Of a stretch of 64,000 nucleotides of DNA, positions 1 to 11,300 are shown in pieces; within the stretch, counting starts at the first letter, position 1, and every line of letters begins with the position of its first letter. Both the position numbers and the translations under genes were made by a program. Source of the DNA: Karalla daura (lineage: Eukaryota; Chordata; Actinopteri; Chaetodontiformes; Leiognathidae). The notes under the pieces were generated by a model. It was not told the origin of the DNA and searched no databases. It saw only the letters and a list, made by a program, of their open reading frames with translations. The stretch spans positions 8,907,312-8,971,311 of the forward strand of contig CM055211.1 in NCBI GenBank assembly GCA_029224185.1, in the 5' to 3' direction.

Positions 1-32
1 CTCTCTCCCTCTCTCTCTCTCTCTCTGTCTGT
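1..32. repeat. (CT)n microsatellite at window edge
   Basis: Nearly pure CT dinucleotides with a few extra C bases, ending in TGTCTGTC. It may continue to the left of the window. Confidence 0.9.
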
Positions 33-544
33 CGAGCTAAATTGCGACCTCTGTCTAAATCTTTTTTTATTTCTGAGGCAAGAAGACGCTAATTCTTGTT
101 AACAACAGAACGCCTAAAAAAAAAAGCTTTAAGGTGGTATGGTATTTGCACGTTTCCAGTGTGGACAGATCAGCTGTGAACATGCGACGTGTCGTGGATG
201 TGTTTCCTGTCTCCGGCGACTCATCTTAGCAGGTGGCGAGCTGCGACTCCCGTCCCCTGCGTCTCATCTCATCTTTGTGACGCCCACGTGTTCGGTTCAG
301 TCGGCCCAAATTAACAAACCAAAACCCGCAAAAAAACAAAATGAAATAGAAACACCCCTGGAGCTGTCGGTTAGTTGATAATAAGTCGGCGTTTAAGGTG
401 AAAAAAGAAGAAGAAGAAGACTCGAATGAAACATCATCACTCAGACTGTGACAGGATGGGAACAAAAACAGAAAAGAGTGGAGGCTTTTGAAGGCGAAGC
501 AGCTCAGTGATCAGCAGGTAGAACAAGCTCATCCATCATCAACA

Positions 545-548
<4 letters not shown>

Positions 549-588
<40 letters not shown>

Positions 589-594
589 AGAGAG
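549..594. repeat. (AC)n then (AG)n compound microsatellite
   Basis: An AC run of about 18 units passes directly into five AG units. Confidence 0.95.
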
Positions 595-1185
595 CGGCAC
601 CGCTTCATTGACTTTAATCAGGGAGGGAGTAGAGGCGTGTGGGAGCGACAGACTCAGCCTGACACGCAGGAGATATTGTCATTTAAATAATCAGACCTGA
701 ATTATACAGTTAATAACTGGCGCAGGTGAGACAAGACAAATTACATTTATTATCTCTCCTCTGCTCAGTGTTTAATCCAGACCTGGCTTTTGTTTACTAG
801 TCTCCCAATCCGACCCGCTTTGACCTCCAACTCCCAAAACAATAATCTGCAAATATTTCTGCATATTTCTACCTCATTTCTATAGCGTTGTCCCATATGC
901 AGAGATAATAAGGTGAGATACTATATTAAAAACATCACTCCCTCCACGTTTTTAGGTGGTGAAATGTAAAATTTCCAAACCTTCTCTATATTTTTTTACC
1001 TCCTGCAGGAATTAGCGCTATCTCTCTCGTCTTTATTTTCGCCCGGTCCGTCCCTTAATATTTAACCGTTGGAAATATGGAAATAACCTCAGATAAAACA
1101 ACTGCCAGGCTTATCAGGAACCCGGGCACGTCCTCCGAAACCGTGCTCTTAACTGTCCACCTTAAGGGGAAGCCAGGAGGAGAAG

Positions 1186-1187
<2 letters not shown>
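595..1187. other. Unique sequence, no gene seen
   Basis: AT-leaning single-copy sequence with several ATAAT/TTAAT words. I see no splice-bounded open frame, no RNA gene and no internal repeat here. Confidence 0.5.

Positions 1188-1228
<41 letters not shown>
1188..1228. repeat. (AG)n microsatellite
   Basis: Uninterrupted AG dinucleotides, about 20 units, followed by an A-rich stretch. Open frames crossing it are repeat translations. Confidence 0.95.
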
Positions 1229-1232
<4 letters not shown>

Positions 1233-2290
1233 AAGAAAAAAACAAAAAAAAAGGAGGCGAAGCTGATGAAAAGGACGTTATTAGCTTGGTCGCGGTCGGA
1301 GCCCATTTGCGTCCATTTGCATCTGGGCTGAAACCTGCAGCTGAGAGCATCTCGGCGATGTATAATGACCGGTTGTCACAACAACACGGGAGGTGGCCCC
1401 GCCGGCAAAATGACGGCCCTGTCACTCCTCCGCAAAGACGAAGAGCTGGCAACCTGTAATCTGCCTCGCAGCGCTGCTTCCTTCCTGCCCGCCGCCTGGT
1501 TAAATGGCACTTTTGAAGGAAGTAAATCTACAAAGTTGTGTTTAATAACATTGCCGGAGCCGAATGTTTGACGGGGTGAGGTGTGTTTGTAAGGGTGGGA
1601 GGTTGGATGGGTGAGGAGGGGGAGGGGGGGAGGTGTGGGGGGGGGGGGCGTGGAGTGCACGGCTCACAGGGTTAAGAGGGATTTGTCATTTGTTTGTGCT
1701 CGCAGGCCCTAATCTGTTCATTGAAACGGCCCATCTTTTCAGCTAGCCGCGCTCAAAGTAAATGAAAAACAATCAGGCAGCCGGAGGAGAGAGAGCAGGC
1801 TAGGTGGGACGCCGCGCTCTCTTCCTAATGTCGCTATTCCTTCTTTCCCTGGATGGATGGATGCGGAGCGTGAAAGCCTCTCAGGTTCAGGCTCTTAACA
1901 TCACTAACAGGTGAAGAGTGTCGAGGTGAAGCATGAGGGTCGTAACAGGAAACGTGTACGTGATGCTACGACGTAACCTCCATCTATCCGGTTTTAGATG
2001 AGCGACTTGACCGTATGCAGCTCAACTTTGTCATGCATTTTTAGCCGATCGGAGGCGATTGTTCTGATCTAATTACCCAGCTGAAGTTGCGTGTGCTGAA
2101 CTCAGTAAAGTGTGCAGACACACAACATAAGCTGCTCCCCTCCCCGACACCAGGCGCCCGGAATTAACTGCTATTTCTCCACGTTTTTAATGTCATGTCT
2201 CCTATGTAAATCTCTGTTGTTTCCTCGCGCTCTCCAGTGCGTGTTACTCAGACAAAGCGTTTCACCTCCCCTGTCCGTCCATCTGTCTGC
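1229..2290. other. Unique sequence with one octamer motif
   Basis: Non-coding. ATTTGCAT, the POU octamer in reverse orientation, occurs at 1315-1322. A G-rich stretch lies at about 1616-1650. Frames of 60-96 codons here show no splice logic or recognisable protein. Confidence 0.45.
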
Positions 2291-2584
2291 TTCAAAGTCA
2301 CTCCGACTATTCTGCAAGAAGAAGAAGAAGAAAAAGAAGGAGGAGGAGGAGGAGAAAAAGTGAAACTCCAAAATAGATTTTTACATCGTCTTGTAATGAG
2401 TCAAACACCAGTGTTGCCTCGCTTGGGTTGCAGCCTCCTGTCTCTGCAGATGTGAAGCGAAGTGACACATTGATATGCAGGGAAGAGGAGAAGGGAAAAA
2501 AAACACTAAAACTCACAACCGAAGGCTTCCCCAAAAGGCAAACACATAACTAAACCTGTGCGGAGGAGAAGAAGAAGGAGAAGC

Positions 2585-2830
2585 AGCGGGGAAATTAGCG
2601 ACGGAGCATTATAATTTGTCACTGATGCATAAATCTTGCTGACGTGCTCAGTCACTTTAATGGCGCCGCGGCTGCTCGGTGCAAGGCTGTGCAAACTTGC
2701 GCAGTTGCAGAAAAACAGAAAAACTATATGTTCGAACATCACCTTATTTGCATAATTTACCAAAAGCCAATGAGGCAGCTCAAGGAGTGCGGGTGATAGT
2801 AATAAGTGTTTGGGAAAGGCAGAAAGATCA
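2585..2830. promoter_or_regulatory. Candidate conserved non-coding element with octamer
   Basis: Repeat-free block containing GCATTATAATTTG, TGATGCATAAAT and an extended octamer TTATTTGCATAATT at 2744-2757. The same 14-mer recurs at 19477-19490. A 149-codon minus-strand frame covers the block, but it has no family signature and runs on into repeats. Regulatory function is inferred from motif content only. Confidence 0.35.
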
Positions 2831-3128
2831 CTAATGGTTTGCCTATGGGGATTTCTCCACGCCATGGGGGAGGAAAATGAGAAATATTTTTCAAACAGCG
2901 GGGGTAAAGGTTTTAAAACTAGGAGCACATGGGGAGATAAAGATGTTCCTGCCACGGGGTGCTACGCGGGAAAAATGCAACGGCGAGGATGACAAAAAGA
3001 ATGCCCCCGTAATTTCGGCATTAAGAGGTAATAATCATGTTTCACCGATGATATTAAAAACGGTAACCCGCAAAGCCGGGGTAAAATAGATAAATATATA
3101 AATAAAAGTGGAGAGGCTGAGAGAGACG

Positions 3129-3244
3129 AGGAGGGAGGGAGGGAGGGAGGGGAAGAGCAGTGGGCCCATCAGGTAGAGGAGGTAATGAGGTGCCGGGTGG
3201 GTGAGTAGGTGGGGGAGGAGGGAGGGAGGAGGAGGGGGGGGGGG
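3129..3244. repeat. (GGGA)n and G-rich tract
   Basis: GGGA tetranucleotide repeats at 3129-3152 are followed by a GGA/G-run stretch at about 3211-3244. It is purine-only over long parts and could form a quadruplex or triplex. Confidence 0.85.
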
Positions 3245-3416
3245 TCGGGGCAGGCGCCCATCACTAACTCTGTGTGAGAGTAAACAAAGAGTGAGGAGAA
3301 GGGGGAAGAGGAGTTCGGAGATCGAGCCCGAGCTGCAGATCTGCGGCTCCCCCGCTGAGCCGCGTCGGCAAAAAAGAAGCTCTCATCTGCGTGAAATATG
3401 TCTGACATCATGTCGG

Positions 3417-3420
<4 letters not shown>

Positions 3421-3488
<68 letters not shown>
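3421..3488. repeat. (GT)n microsatellite, about 34 units
   Basis: Perfect TG/GT repeat of 68 bases. It is one of the longest in the window and is likely polymorphic. Confidence 0.97.
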
Positions 3489-3495
<7 letters not shown>

Positions 3496-3590
3496 AAGCT
3501 GTCCATGATGGTGATGGTGATGATGATCCAGGCCTTTCTGTCGGATGTGAGGATGCGGATGCTGCATCTCTGGAGTCTGTGTGAACAGCT

Positions 3591-3672
3591 CCACATCCAT
3601 CCATCCTTCCATCCATCCTTCCATCCATCCTTCCATCCATCCTTCCATCCATCCTTCCATCCTTCCATCCGA
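3591..3672. repeat. 12-bp (CCATCCATCCTT) tandem repeat
   Basis: Alternating CATC and CTTC tetranucleotides form a 12-bp higher unit repeated about six times. Both strands stay open through it, giving His-Pro-Ser-Phe repeats on the plus strand and Met-Asp-Gly-Arg type repeats on the minus strand. These are not genes. Confidence 0.93.
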
Positions 3673-4680
3673 CTGAAACACGGAGTTTATTCCTCTTTTT
3701 ATACAACATTAGGAAAACGCTGATGGTTCAGATATTAAAAACATATTTTGGGAGGTGTTAGGAGCTGTTTGCTACAACACGCCACACGTCCTCTAAAACA
3801 CACTGTATTTATCGCATCCTGACTCTGTGACTTTACATTAAATAATTGATAAATCCCTGACTATCACACTATATAATAGAGACGTATCTGCCCCGTATAT
3901 TTAGGAAGAAACGCTATGACCTCAAACGCTGTGTTTTAGGAATTAGCTGCTAGTAATAAGCCACAAGATCTTTGCTTTGCTGCATCACTACGCTCATATT
4001 TAAAGGCTTCATAATTAAATTTTAAGCATATTTTTTCTCTCTGTTATGGAAGAAAGGTTAATTCAAAGCGTCCATAGATGCTTTTATGGCCGACGCTGGA
4101 ACAAAACTCTATGAATCAGGCTGCGAGCGGCTCCGCCGGCTGCATTATTTAACACTTCTCAGACTAACTTTTTCCGAGCCGTCCTCCGGAACGTTCTCAG
4201 ATCAGCGTTTCCATCAGAGATGTTGTGTTTCTGTCAGGCCTGACGCAGCCAGACGGGCGCGGAAAGCCAAAAGAAAAACTCCCAACAACTTTAGTTCTGA
4301 ATCACGTTTGTGTGTGTCTGTGTGTGAAAGCGAGCGGCAGAGTGTCAGCGGACGCTCTGCCTCCAACTTCCCCGTGAAGAAGACGATAAGCGCGGAGCCG
4401 GCTGGAGACGGCCGGTCGGAGCGCGCTACATTGTGATAATGACATTTGGGGAGGGGGGATAGTGTTGCAAAGCTGTTAAGCTCTTTCATTGCACCAAGAA
4501 GATTAGTCGACGAGATGGGGCTGAATGACAGCGAAGGTAGCGTCCCCAGCCTCGCTGTGCCGAGGACTTGGCATGCAGAGGTCCGTTAAAAGCCAAGCGC
4601 TTACTTTACACCCAGGACCAATTGTCCTTCACTCGCAAAGTATCGCAAAAACCCCCACAAAGCAAGGGCATTCTGTTGTT
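3673..4680. other. Unique sequence, no gene seen
   Basis: The left part (3720-4080) is AT-rich. The right part (4090-4440) is more CpG-rich. Chance frames of 91-116 codons cross it on both strands with no supporting splice sites. Confidence 0.5.
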
Positions 4681-4682
4681 TG

Positions 4683-4722
4683 TGCCTCCCTCTCTCCCTC
4701 TCTCCCTCTCTCTCTCTCTCTC
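4683..4722. repeat. (CT)n microsatellite
   Basis: CTCTCCC units grade into pure CT. Confidence 0.9.
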
Positions 4723-4860
4723 ATCTGGCTTCTACTTTCCACCTTTTATTTACTTCCTTCCTGCGCCCAGTCCTGCTCTTTTGTGTTTCCAGTGACTTTC
4801 GGGCCGAATTATCGGGGAGTTTGCGCAGCTTATGTTTACCCGGTTTTGCACGCCGAGGGT

Positions 4861-4892
4861 TATATATCTATATATATATATGTGTGTGTGTG
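4861..4892. repeat. (AT)n(GT)n compound microsatellite
   Basis: An alternating TA run passes into six GT units. Confidence 0.9.
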
Positions 4893-5263
4893 GAGCGAGG
4901 GCCGTCTGTCGAGGCTCTACTTAGTTTATCTACTCACCCAACCCTTCCGTCAAACCCCAGTTGGTTGCAAAGTCAACCACATTAGGCCTTGTTTGACCGC
5001 ACCAAAGCAAGAAGCGGGAACTCTGGACAGCTTGTCCTATTATCTGGGACACTGAGCTGCCATGCCTTTAACTCTTTGTCACATTGCCTATTCCCATTAT
5101 AAGCCTTTGGGGAGCCGAGAGGGGGGGGGGGCGCCTGCCTGCATCCTGAGTGTATGTGTGTGTGTATATACATCAACGTGTGTGTCGGTCTGTGGTTTTA
5201 ACCCGCGTTTCCCCACAGGCTCCTGGAAACACTTTGTCCATCTCTTGATGTAGCTCGTCTCTG
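4893..5263. other. Unique sequence, no gene seen
   Basis: Contains a short G10 run near 5121 and a GT patch near 5155-5167. A 176-codon frame enters from the CT and AT repeats on its left. I regard it as chance. Confidence 0.45.
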
Positions 5264-5310
5264 CCTCCTCCTCCTCCTCCTCCTCCTCCTCCTCCTCCTC
5301 CTCCTCCTCC
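5264..5310. repeat. (CTC)n microsatellite
   Basis: About 15 uninterrupted CTC trinucleotides. The minus strand reads as poly-Glu. Confidence 0.97.
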
Positions 5311-5495
5311 CACGCTGGAGTCATTTTTATTTATTATCGGCTCTGACAGCGGAGGGAATGACGGGGAGTCGGAGAAAGCGTTTTGTCAGTTCTTAAGTGT
5401 CTGACAATCCGAATGAAGTTTAGCATGTGAAGAACAAGAGGGCATCCTGTTTTTTTATTTATTTCTCCTCCGCTGATGGAAAGACGGGAAAGGAA

Positions 5496-5533
5496 GGGGG
5501 GGGGGGGGAGAGGGGGGGGGGGGGGGGGGGGGG
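5496..5533 (+). repeat. Poly(G) tract
   Basis: Two G runs, 13 and 22 long, are separated by AGA/A. This is a strong quadruplex former, and homopolymer length is likely unreliable in the assembly. Confidence 0.9.
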
Positions 5534-5641
5534 CAGAGACGAGGAGCGCTGGGAGATAGGGATGACAGAAGGAGCGACGGTCGCTGAACCCACCAGTGTA
5601 TTAAAGACGTCTCCTCTCTCTGTCATCCAGCCAGTCTATAG

Positions 5642-5682
5642 GTGGAGGGGGGGGGGGTGGAGGGGGGGTGGAGGGGGGGGGC
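5642..5682 (+). repeat. (GTGGAGGGGGG)n G-rich repeat
   Basis: Three short GTGGAGGGGGG-like units in a row. Confidence 0.85.
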
Positions 5683-6378
5683 ATGACCTCCCACTCTGGG
5701 AGAAAACCCACAGCGCCGTGATGAAACACGCAGGCTGTGACAGGACGGTCCTCAGGAGGCAAAGATGGCGGCTGTCAGACCTCCAACCTCTCCTCACACT
5801 TGTCATTAATTTGTCAAATCAGGCTCCGCGGGCTGCATACACATCCAGCCTCACTCCAGAACCTAAACTTTATATGTTTATCCCGTTAGAGCACATCGTT
5901 CCTACAAGGTAATCTAGTTAAGCTGCATCTATTCCATGCCTGGTGTGTTGGAATGACTTGTTCCTTCATTTCCTCACATACCTGAACAGGTATGGACTGA
6001 TTATTGACTAGTAATCATGAACTATTTGGATTATGCTGCATGTTCATGTTGCATTCTCTTACTTGTCACTTAGCTGCACCTGAATGATGCTGGTTTACAT
6101 ATCAACTCAACGTGACCGTGTTTTCTTTGTCTTTTATGGCGTCTGCTCTGCATGTGTGGCCTCACCTCTGCTCGGTCCGGGTCCGAGCATCCGAGTGCTT
6201 GTTTGTTTCTTCGGATCTCCTTCGACTCCTCCGGGCGAGACCCCGAGGAGTCTTATAGGTGGTTGTTTGTCTTGAACGCGCGTTTGAGGACACATCTGTC
6301 CGTCCTGGGTTGATGTTTTGGCCGCGCTCTGAATTCCCAGGTGTGAGCCCCCGTCGAGGCTGAGGCCCCGTCCGCAGC

Positions 6379-6379
<1 letters not shown>
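5683..6379. other. Unique sequence, no gene seen
   Basis: Single-copy sequence with an AT-rich centre (5920-6090). No exon candidate with both splice sites was found. Confidence 0.5.

Positions 6380-6454
<75 letters not shown>
6380..6454. repeat. (GA)n microsatellite, about 37 units
   Basis: Long GA repeat with a single AA interruption near 6413. Confidence 0.97.
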
Positions 6455-6456
<2 letters not shown>

Positions 6457-7047
6457 ACATAATCGCTGCCTGTTTATAGTCATGGAGCTACTTATGAGGC
6501 CGTCCTTTCGTCCATCCTGGAAGTTTAATGCCGTCGTTCCAGGTTTTTAAAAATCTTCGTCGTGGCCGTTTGTCGGCTAATTTAAAGCCTCGTCTGCGTG
6601 GTCGCCGCTCACACTTCCACCTTCCAGCGGGCGATAAACACACGTGAGCGCCCGGGCTGCGCTCGCCTCGGCAGTTACATAAACGCGCTCCGCTCCGTCG
6701 TTGTAATTTGTGGCCTCAGTGGGTTTCTCGTTGCTTTTTTTTCCTCTTTTTTTAATGCGATGTTTATCCGCGCAAACACAGCAAACAGATTCTGTGAGAG
6801 CGACGACAGCCGTGAAAAGCATCGGCAGGCACAGCAGGTACTCCTGAGCTCGGCTGTAACAAATACCTCTTAAAGACTCTTATTTAAATGCCCCATCTGC
6901 TTTGACAGGTGCTGTTTGAAATCTAACCCCACGGGGGACAACCTTGTAACTTTTTACGCGCCTCTTTGTAACCGCGCGAGGGAAAACAACGGGGAGCGAT
7001 CTCTTTTGTCAACCCGTCGCACTTTGAAAAAAAATATACTGTAGAAA
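6455..7047. other. Unique, CpG-containing sequence, no gene seen
   Basis: CpG-bearing single-copy sequence (for example 6640-6700 and 6955-7020). No RNA gene or spliced frame recognised. Confidence 0.45.
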
Positions 7048-7067
7048 AGGAGCGCGTGTGTGCACGC

Positions 7068-7100
<33 letters not shown>

Positions 7101-7131
7101 GATGAGGGGAGGGTGTGTGTGTGTGTGTGTG
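7048..7131. repeat. Alternating purine-pyrimidine (GT/GC) tract
   Basis: GCGCGTG, TGTG and CACGCGC form a 7-bp inverted repeat, followed by GT runs at 7063-7098 and 7112-7131. The alternation of G/C and T/G steps is typical of Z-DNA-prone sequence. Confidence 0.8.
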
Positions 7132-7241
7132 ATGCCTTCGAAAACTTTAACTCAAAGATTTCTCTCCATGTGGTGACTGTCTCTGTCTACGCACACACCC
7201 TCAGAAGAGCATTAGACTGAAGATCATTTCTTTCTTTTCAT

Positions 7242-7242
<1 letters not shown>

Positions 7243-7285
<43 letters not shown>

Positions 7286-7292
7286 GTGTGTC
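7243..7292. repeat. (GT)n microsatellite
   Basis: About 24 GT units with one CG step. Confidence 0.95.
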
Positions 7293-7450
7293 TCCTGTAA
7301 AGCTGTGATTTGATAAACGTGAACCGCCCGTCGGATTATGACCAATAAACCAACCCTACCTGCTTTCCTCTGCGTTCTGCACCAAGATGAATTACCCATT
7401 TAATAAATAATGACATGCAGTGCACAATGACAATTACCTGACTTATTTTT

Positions 7451-7530
7451 CATTTGGGGAGGGGGAGGGAGGGAGGGAGGGGGGGGTGAGGGATGGAAGA
7501 GGAGTGTGTGTGTGTGTGTGTGTGTGTGTG
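7451..7530. repeat. GGGA/G-rich tract and (GT)n
   Basis: GGGAGGGAGGG units and a G run, then 14 GT units at 7503-7530. Confidence 0.9.
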
Positions 7531-7681
7531 CCCGGCCTGGATGGAAGACACCTTCCGCTGTCACGGATGGCAGAGCGTAAACTGCACGCTTTAAGCTTTA
7601 ATTACCTTGTTGTTTTTGTCCCTCCGTCACGCTGGCCCCTGCACTCAATCATACTGCTGCCAAGGCTCCACTCCAGAGACG

Positions 7682-7900
7682 ACCCCCCCCCCCCCACCCC
7701 CTCCTCCTCACCTCCTCTTCACCCCCTCCTTCTCCTCACCTCCTCCTCCTCACCCTCTCCTCACCCCCCCGTCCACTGCTGCAACACATTAACAATCGAT
7801 TAATAAACAACGTTAATATTTTTACCCCCTTTGTCCCGCTCTTGTCCTCGCCCCCCCTCGCCTCCCCCCCACCTCCCGCCACCTCCTCCTCCTCCTCCTC
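7682..7900. repeat. C-rich / CTC pyrimidine tracts
   Basis: A C-run at 7682-7695 is followed by CCTCCT-type repeats. A second pyrimidine tract lies at about 7850-7900. Confidence 0.8.
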
Positions 7901-8046
7901 TTTTGTTCAGTGTAAAAAAAAAAGCAACGTCTTTTCTTTATTAAATCTGCTCGTCGCTCCTTGTCATCGGGCTTTGTTAGCCGTTAGAGGTTCAACCAAA
8001 AAAGCATTGCATTTAATTGCCCGCCACCCTTGATTGCAAGCTTGTC

Positions 8047-8047
<1 letters not shown>

Positions 8048-8087
<40 letters not shown>

Positions 8088-8105
8088 ACCAGTGTGTGTG
8101 TGTGT
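8048..8105. repeat. (GT)n microsatellite, interrupted
   Basis: Twenty GT units, then CACCA, then seven more GT units. Confidence 0.95.
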
Positions 8106-8264
8106 GGAGGCCGCCGCCATTAGAGCCTCCTGAAGGATAATTGCTATCAGTGTAATGATCACAGCGCTTTCATGTATCGGGCTCCTCCATCTTCCAGATA
8201 TGTGCCATTAAGAGCAAGGTTGTCTTTGTTGCAGCTCATGCTTGGACATAGGCCAACCCCCCTC

Positions 8265-8269
8265 CACAC

Positions 8270-8342
<73 letters not shown>

Positions 8343-8350
8343 CGCACACA
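8265..8350. repeat. (CA)n microsatellite, about 40 units
   Basis: Long CA repeat with a few CG steps at either end. Confidence 0.97.
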
Positions 8351-8608
8351 GTTGAAGCTTAGACATATTTCTAATATGCCAAGAAATTCTCCTCGGAGGA
8401 GGCGAGGGGGGGGGAGCAGAGGAGGAAACAGAGACCCGGGTCCTGTTTTATCTCATCAGAGGAGGCGCGGGCCGCCATCATCAAGGTACCATCCATAATT
8501 TATGGCGCTGACGCCGACACGTCCTCGTCCTCGCTATTACCGCCACCAATTAAAATCAATTAAACAATGGAGCGGAAAAGTAACTCCTGCTGCAGGTAGG
8601 AGCTGCTC

Positions 8609-8654
8609 CTCCTCCTCCTCCTCCTCTGCTCCTCTGCTCCTCTGCTCCTCTGGA
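8609..8654. repeat. (CTC)n then (CTCCTCTG)n repeat
   Basis: Five or six CTC units grade into an 8-bp CTCCTCTG unit repeated about four times. Confidence 0.9.
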
Positions 8655-8940
8655 CCATTGTCGCCCGCTCAACTTCTCCGTGAGCGGCGAGAAAAAGTCC
8701 GTAATCGTATTATTTTCCAACATTAAGAATGCAAGAGCTTCCAAAGAGGGAAAAACAAAAGCGAGGAGGAGAAAAAAGCAGTAGCCAGACATCTTGGCAT
8801 CTGTTACCATTAATTTACTGCTCACTGCTTTCAATGTGATTTCCTCCCATATGTTTCAGATGTGTCTTTGCCTTCGCCCCCTGAAAACAAACGGCTTTTT
8901 CTCTGAATTATTCACTCCAACCCCCCCCCCCCCACCCATC

Positions 8941-8941
8941 A

Positions 8942-8981
<40 letters not shown>

Positions 8982-8984
8982 TGC
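8941..8984. repeat. (CA)n microsatellite
   Basis: CA run directly after a C14 tract. The minus-strand frame is repeat-derived. Confidence 0.95.
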
Positions 8985-9109
8985 ACGAGAACACACAACC
9001 GTAAAAAGCACCATAAACAATTCATCTGCGGCTTTATCATTAAAAGATGTCACACTGACTTTTCATGAAAGATACTCTTGGATTCTTGTCCACATGTTGT
9101 GTTCACACA

Positions 9110-9141
9110 CGCACGCACACACACACACACACACACACATA
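9110..9141. repeat. (CA)n microsatellite
   Basis: About 15 CA units with two CG steps. Confidence 0.93.
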
Positions 9142-9872
9142 ATTGAGGACTGCGTGATGAGCACCTAACGTTTGACGCACACACAGAAACTCTGAAACAA
9201 ACACGTATGTGGACGCAGCTCGTCTGCAGGATGCCACATTGTAGCCGGGTCCGTTTCCCCATCAGATAAGCCTCAGGTGTGTCTCCTCACGCCCCTCATG
9301 TGTTTAGTCTGAGGCCCTGAGCCCCCCCCCCCCCCACACAATCCCTGGTAGCGCCGCGCTGATAACGGTCTCCGCTGTAATGGCGCTCCATTGTTGCCGG
9401 GAACACAATGCCCAGCTCTGACAGAGCGGCTCGGACCGGGCCCGGCCCCGGCCCGACCTGCTCTTTGAAGTCCCTCACGCCTGGGGAGTGATGGATGACG
9501 CTGATCGGCTGAGAGAGAGAGAGAGAGAGAGAGAGGAATTTATAGATTTCAGAGGCTGAATGAGAGGTTGAGCTGCTACCGCAGGCTGCCAGATAAGCAT
9601 GAAAAGGCAACCACATGTGTGCAGAAAATAGGACATAATAGCACGTGTAAACAGGATACAGTGTAACACAGCCGAGCTATCTTGTTACACCTGTTCTCCT
9701 GAAGTTTTGTCGTATTTTCTTCTTCTGTTTTATCGTCGTGTTTGTCCTCCCGAGTCCAAAACCACAGCAGCCTGTTACAGTGAAAAAAAAGAAGAACCTC
9801 CTACTGTGTGATTTGCTCCAGGTTTGCTCAGAGTCATACACCCCTGCTGTTTTCAAAAATACATTAGAGAGA

Positions 9873-9874
<2 letters not shown>
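9142..9874. repeat. Unique sequence with one (GA)n tract
   Basis: The only repeat is (GA)n at 9511-9535. A GGGCCCGGCCCC stretch lies near 9436-9456. The rest is single-copy with no exon candidate. Confidence 0.5.

Positions 9875-9903
<29 letters not shown>
9875..9903. repeat. (CA)n microsatellite
   Basis: About 14 CA units following GAGAGCG. Confidence 0.93.
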
Positions 9904-10449
9904 GGCATGCGAATGGCCTTACAGGCGAACAGCTGACAGCTAATGAGCTCGGCCATCATCACCGTGTCTCAGAGAGAGAAAAAAGAAGAGGTTGTGAACG
10001 TTTCTCTGCAACTTAAGGAAACTGCAGAGCGTAAACAAACAACAACACGAAACTGCAAAGCGATAAGTTACGTCCCGAGATCGGGAGGCTCGATCGTGAC
10101 GTTGACATCTTTGTGAACCTGACGAGCGAGCGGACGCGCCGCGGGGTCACATGCCGCCGTGGCACAATGGCCGACGCTCCGACACAGACGCGTCTGCCAG
10201 AAGCAGCCGGAGCGCGGCAACAAGAGCATCTCTGTGGCCGAGGCGGGACTTTCCCCGGCTCTCCTGGCCTGGCAGGCTCCCGGTCATGGGGACGCTTTTA
10301 ACAACCGTAGAACAAGGCCAACGATAACAGGCTGGCTGTGCTGGGACGCCGCACAAGAGAAATACTGTACTGTTGGGTTTGCAGTTTAGTTTAGAAACAA
10401 TTACAATGAATTAGAAACACAAATTAGAGAAGCACATGACTCATCTGGT
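9904..10449. other. Unique, partly GC-rich sequence, no gene seen
   Basis: The block at 10110-10300 is GC-rich and open in two overlapping plus-strand frames. It shows no acceptor/donor pair and no recognisable protein motif. Confidence 0.45.
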
Positions 10450-10507
10450 ACGGGGGGGGGGGGGGGGGGGGGAGGGGGGTGAGGAGGGTGAGGAGGGGGG
10501 GGGGGGG
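10450..10507 (+). repeat. Poly(G) / GGA tract
   Basis: A G22 run, GGTGAGGAG units, then a second G run. Quadruplex-prone. Confidence 0.9.
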
Positions 10508-11260
10508 AGAAACGCTCCAGACAATGACACAGCTGATAAAATCAGACAGGAGGAATAAAACAAGTGAGACGAGGGCGAGCAGAGCAAACAGGCCGCGTCC
10601 CGGAGCAGGAGATCTGCCCCGCTTTATTCCTCTCATGTCGGCTAATTTAAAAGCAAATGAAATGCACAGAAAATGACCTGATCTATTAACTTTAATGCGC
10701 CTTACTATTATCTAATTTATTTTTGCGATCTGTTTACTCCGACTCGGAGAGACTTTGAGCCTCGGCCGCTCGCTCATGTTTGGCTCGTGTTACCAGTCTG
10801 TTTGTCTTTACTCGTCCATTCTTCTCCATACGAGTGATTTAGATCTGTTCCAGAAACTCTGCTCGTCTGTTTCTGAAACAGAGACGCTCATCAGAGGGGA
10901 CTCGCTGTTAACGCTTTAATTCTTCATTTCTCAGTCTGCTTCATTGCCCGGCTCTGTCTGTCTGTCTGTCTCTCTGACCTCGTCCAGTCCGGAACAATTT
11001 GGGGAAGTTGGTTTTCCGTCTCTCATCTCTCTCGGACCGTCCCCAGCGTCTGTCTCTCACTGCGAGACGGCCCTAATGGGAAAAATAGACATTTCGTCTT
11101 TTTCTCTTTTTATTTATTTATTTCTTTTTGGTCTGTTTTTTTTTCCTCTGAGTTCAAGTGCCAGTGAAGTGACAGCAGAGCGGAGCGGAGACGTCTGGGG
11201 GGCAGATGATGTCATTTATTGATAAGCTGACGGCCTCTCTCGCCATGTCACCGTCTCTTC
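10508..11260. other. Unique sequence, no gene seen
   Basis: Single-copy, with a T-rich patch at 11098-11145. Nothing coding recognised. Confidence 0.5.
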
Positions 11261-11300
11261 TTCTCTCTCTCTCTCTCTCTCTTTCTTCCTTTTCTCTCTC
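11261..11300. repeat. (CT)n microsatellite
   Basis: Pure CT followed by TTCCTTTTCTCTC. Confidence 0.9.

Noticed and set aside
2506..2955. 149-codon minus-strand open frame in mostly unique sequence
   Set aside because: Poly-Leu from a CTT/CTC tract, low-complexity ends and no recognisable domain. The DNA looks regulatory rather than coding.
3169..3681. 170-codon minus-strand open frame with Thr-His and Met-Glu-Gly repeats
   Set aside because: Pure translation of the (GT)n and CATC/CTTC tandem repeats.
4525..5055. 176-codon plus-strand open frame
   Set aside because: It crosses (CT)n and (AT)n(GT)n repeats, shows no domain, and overlapping frames of similar length exist.
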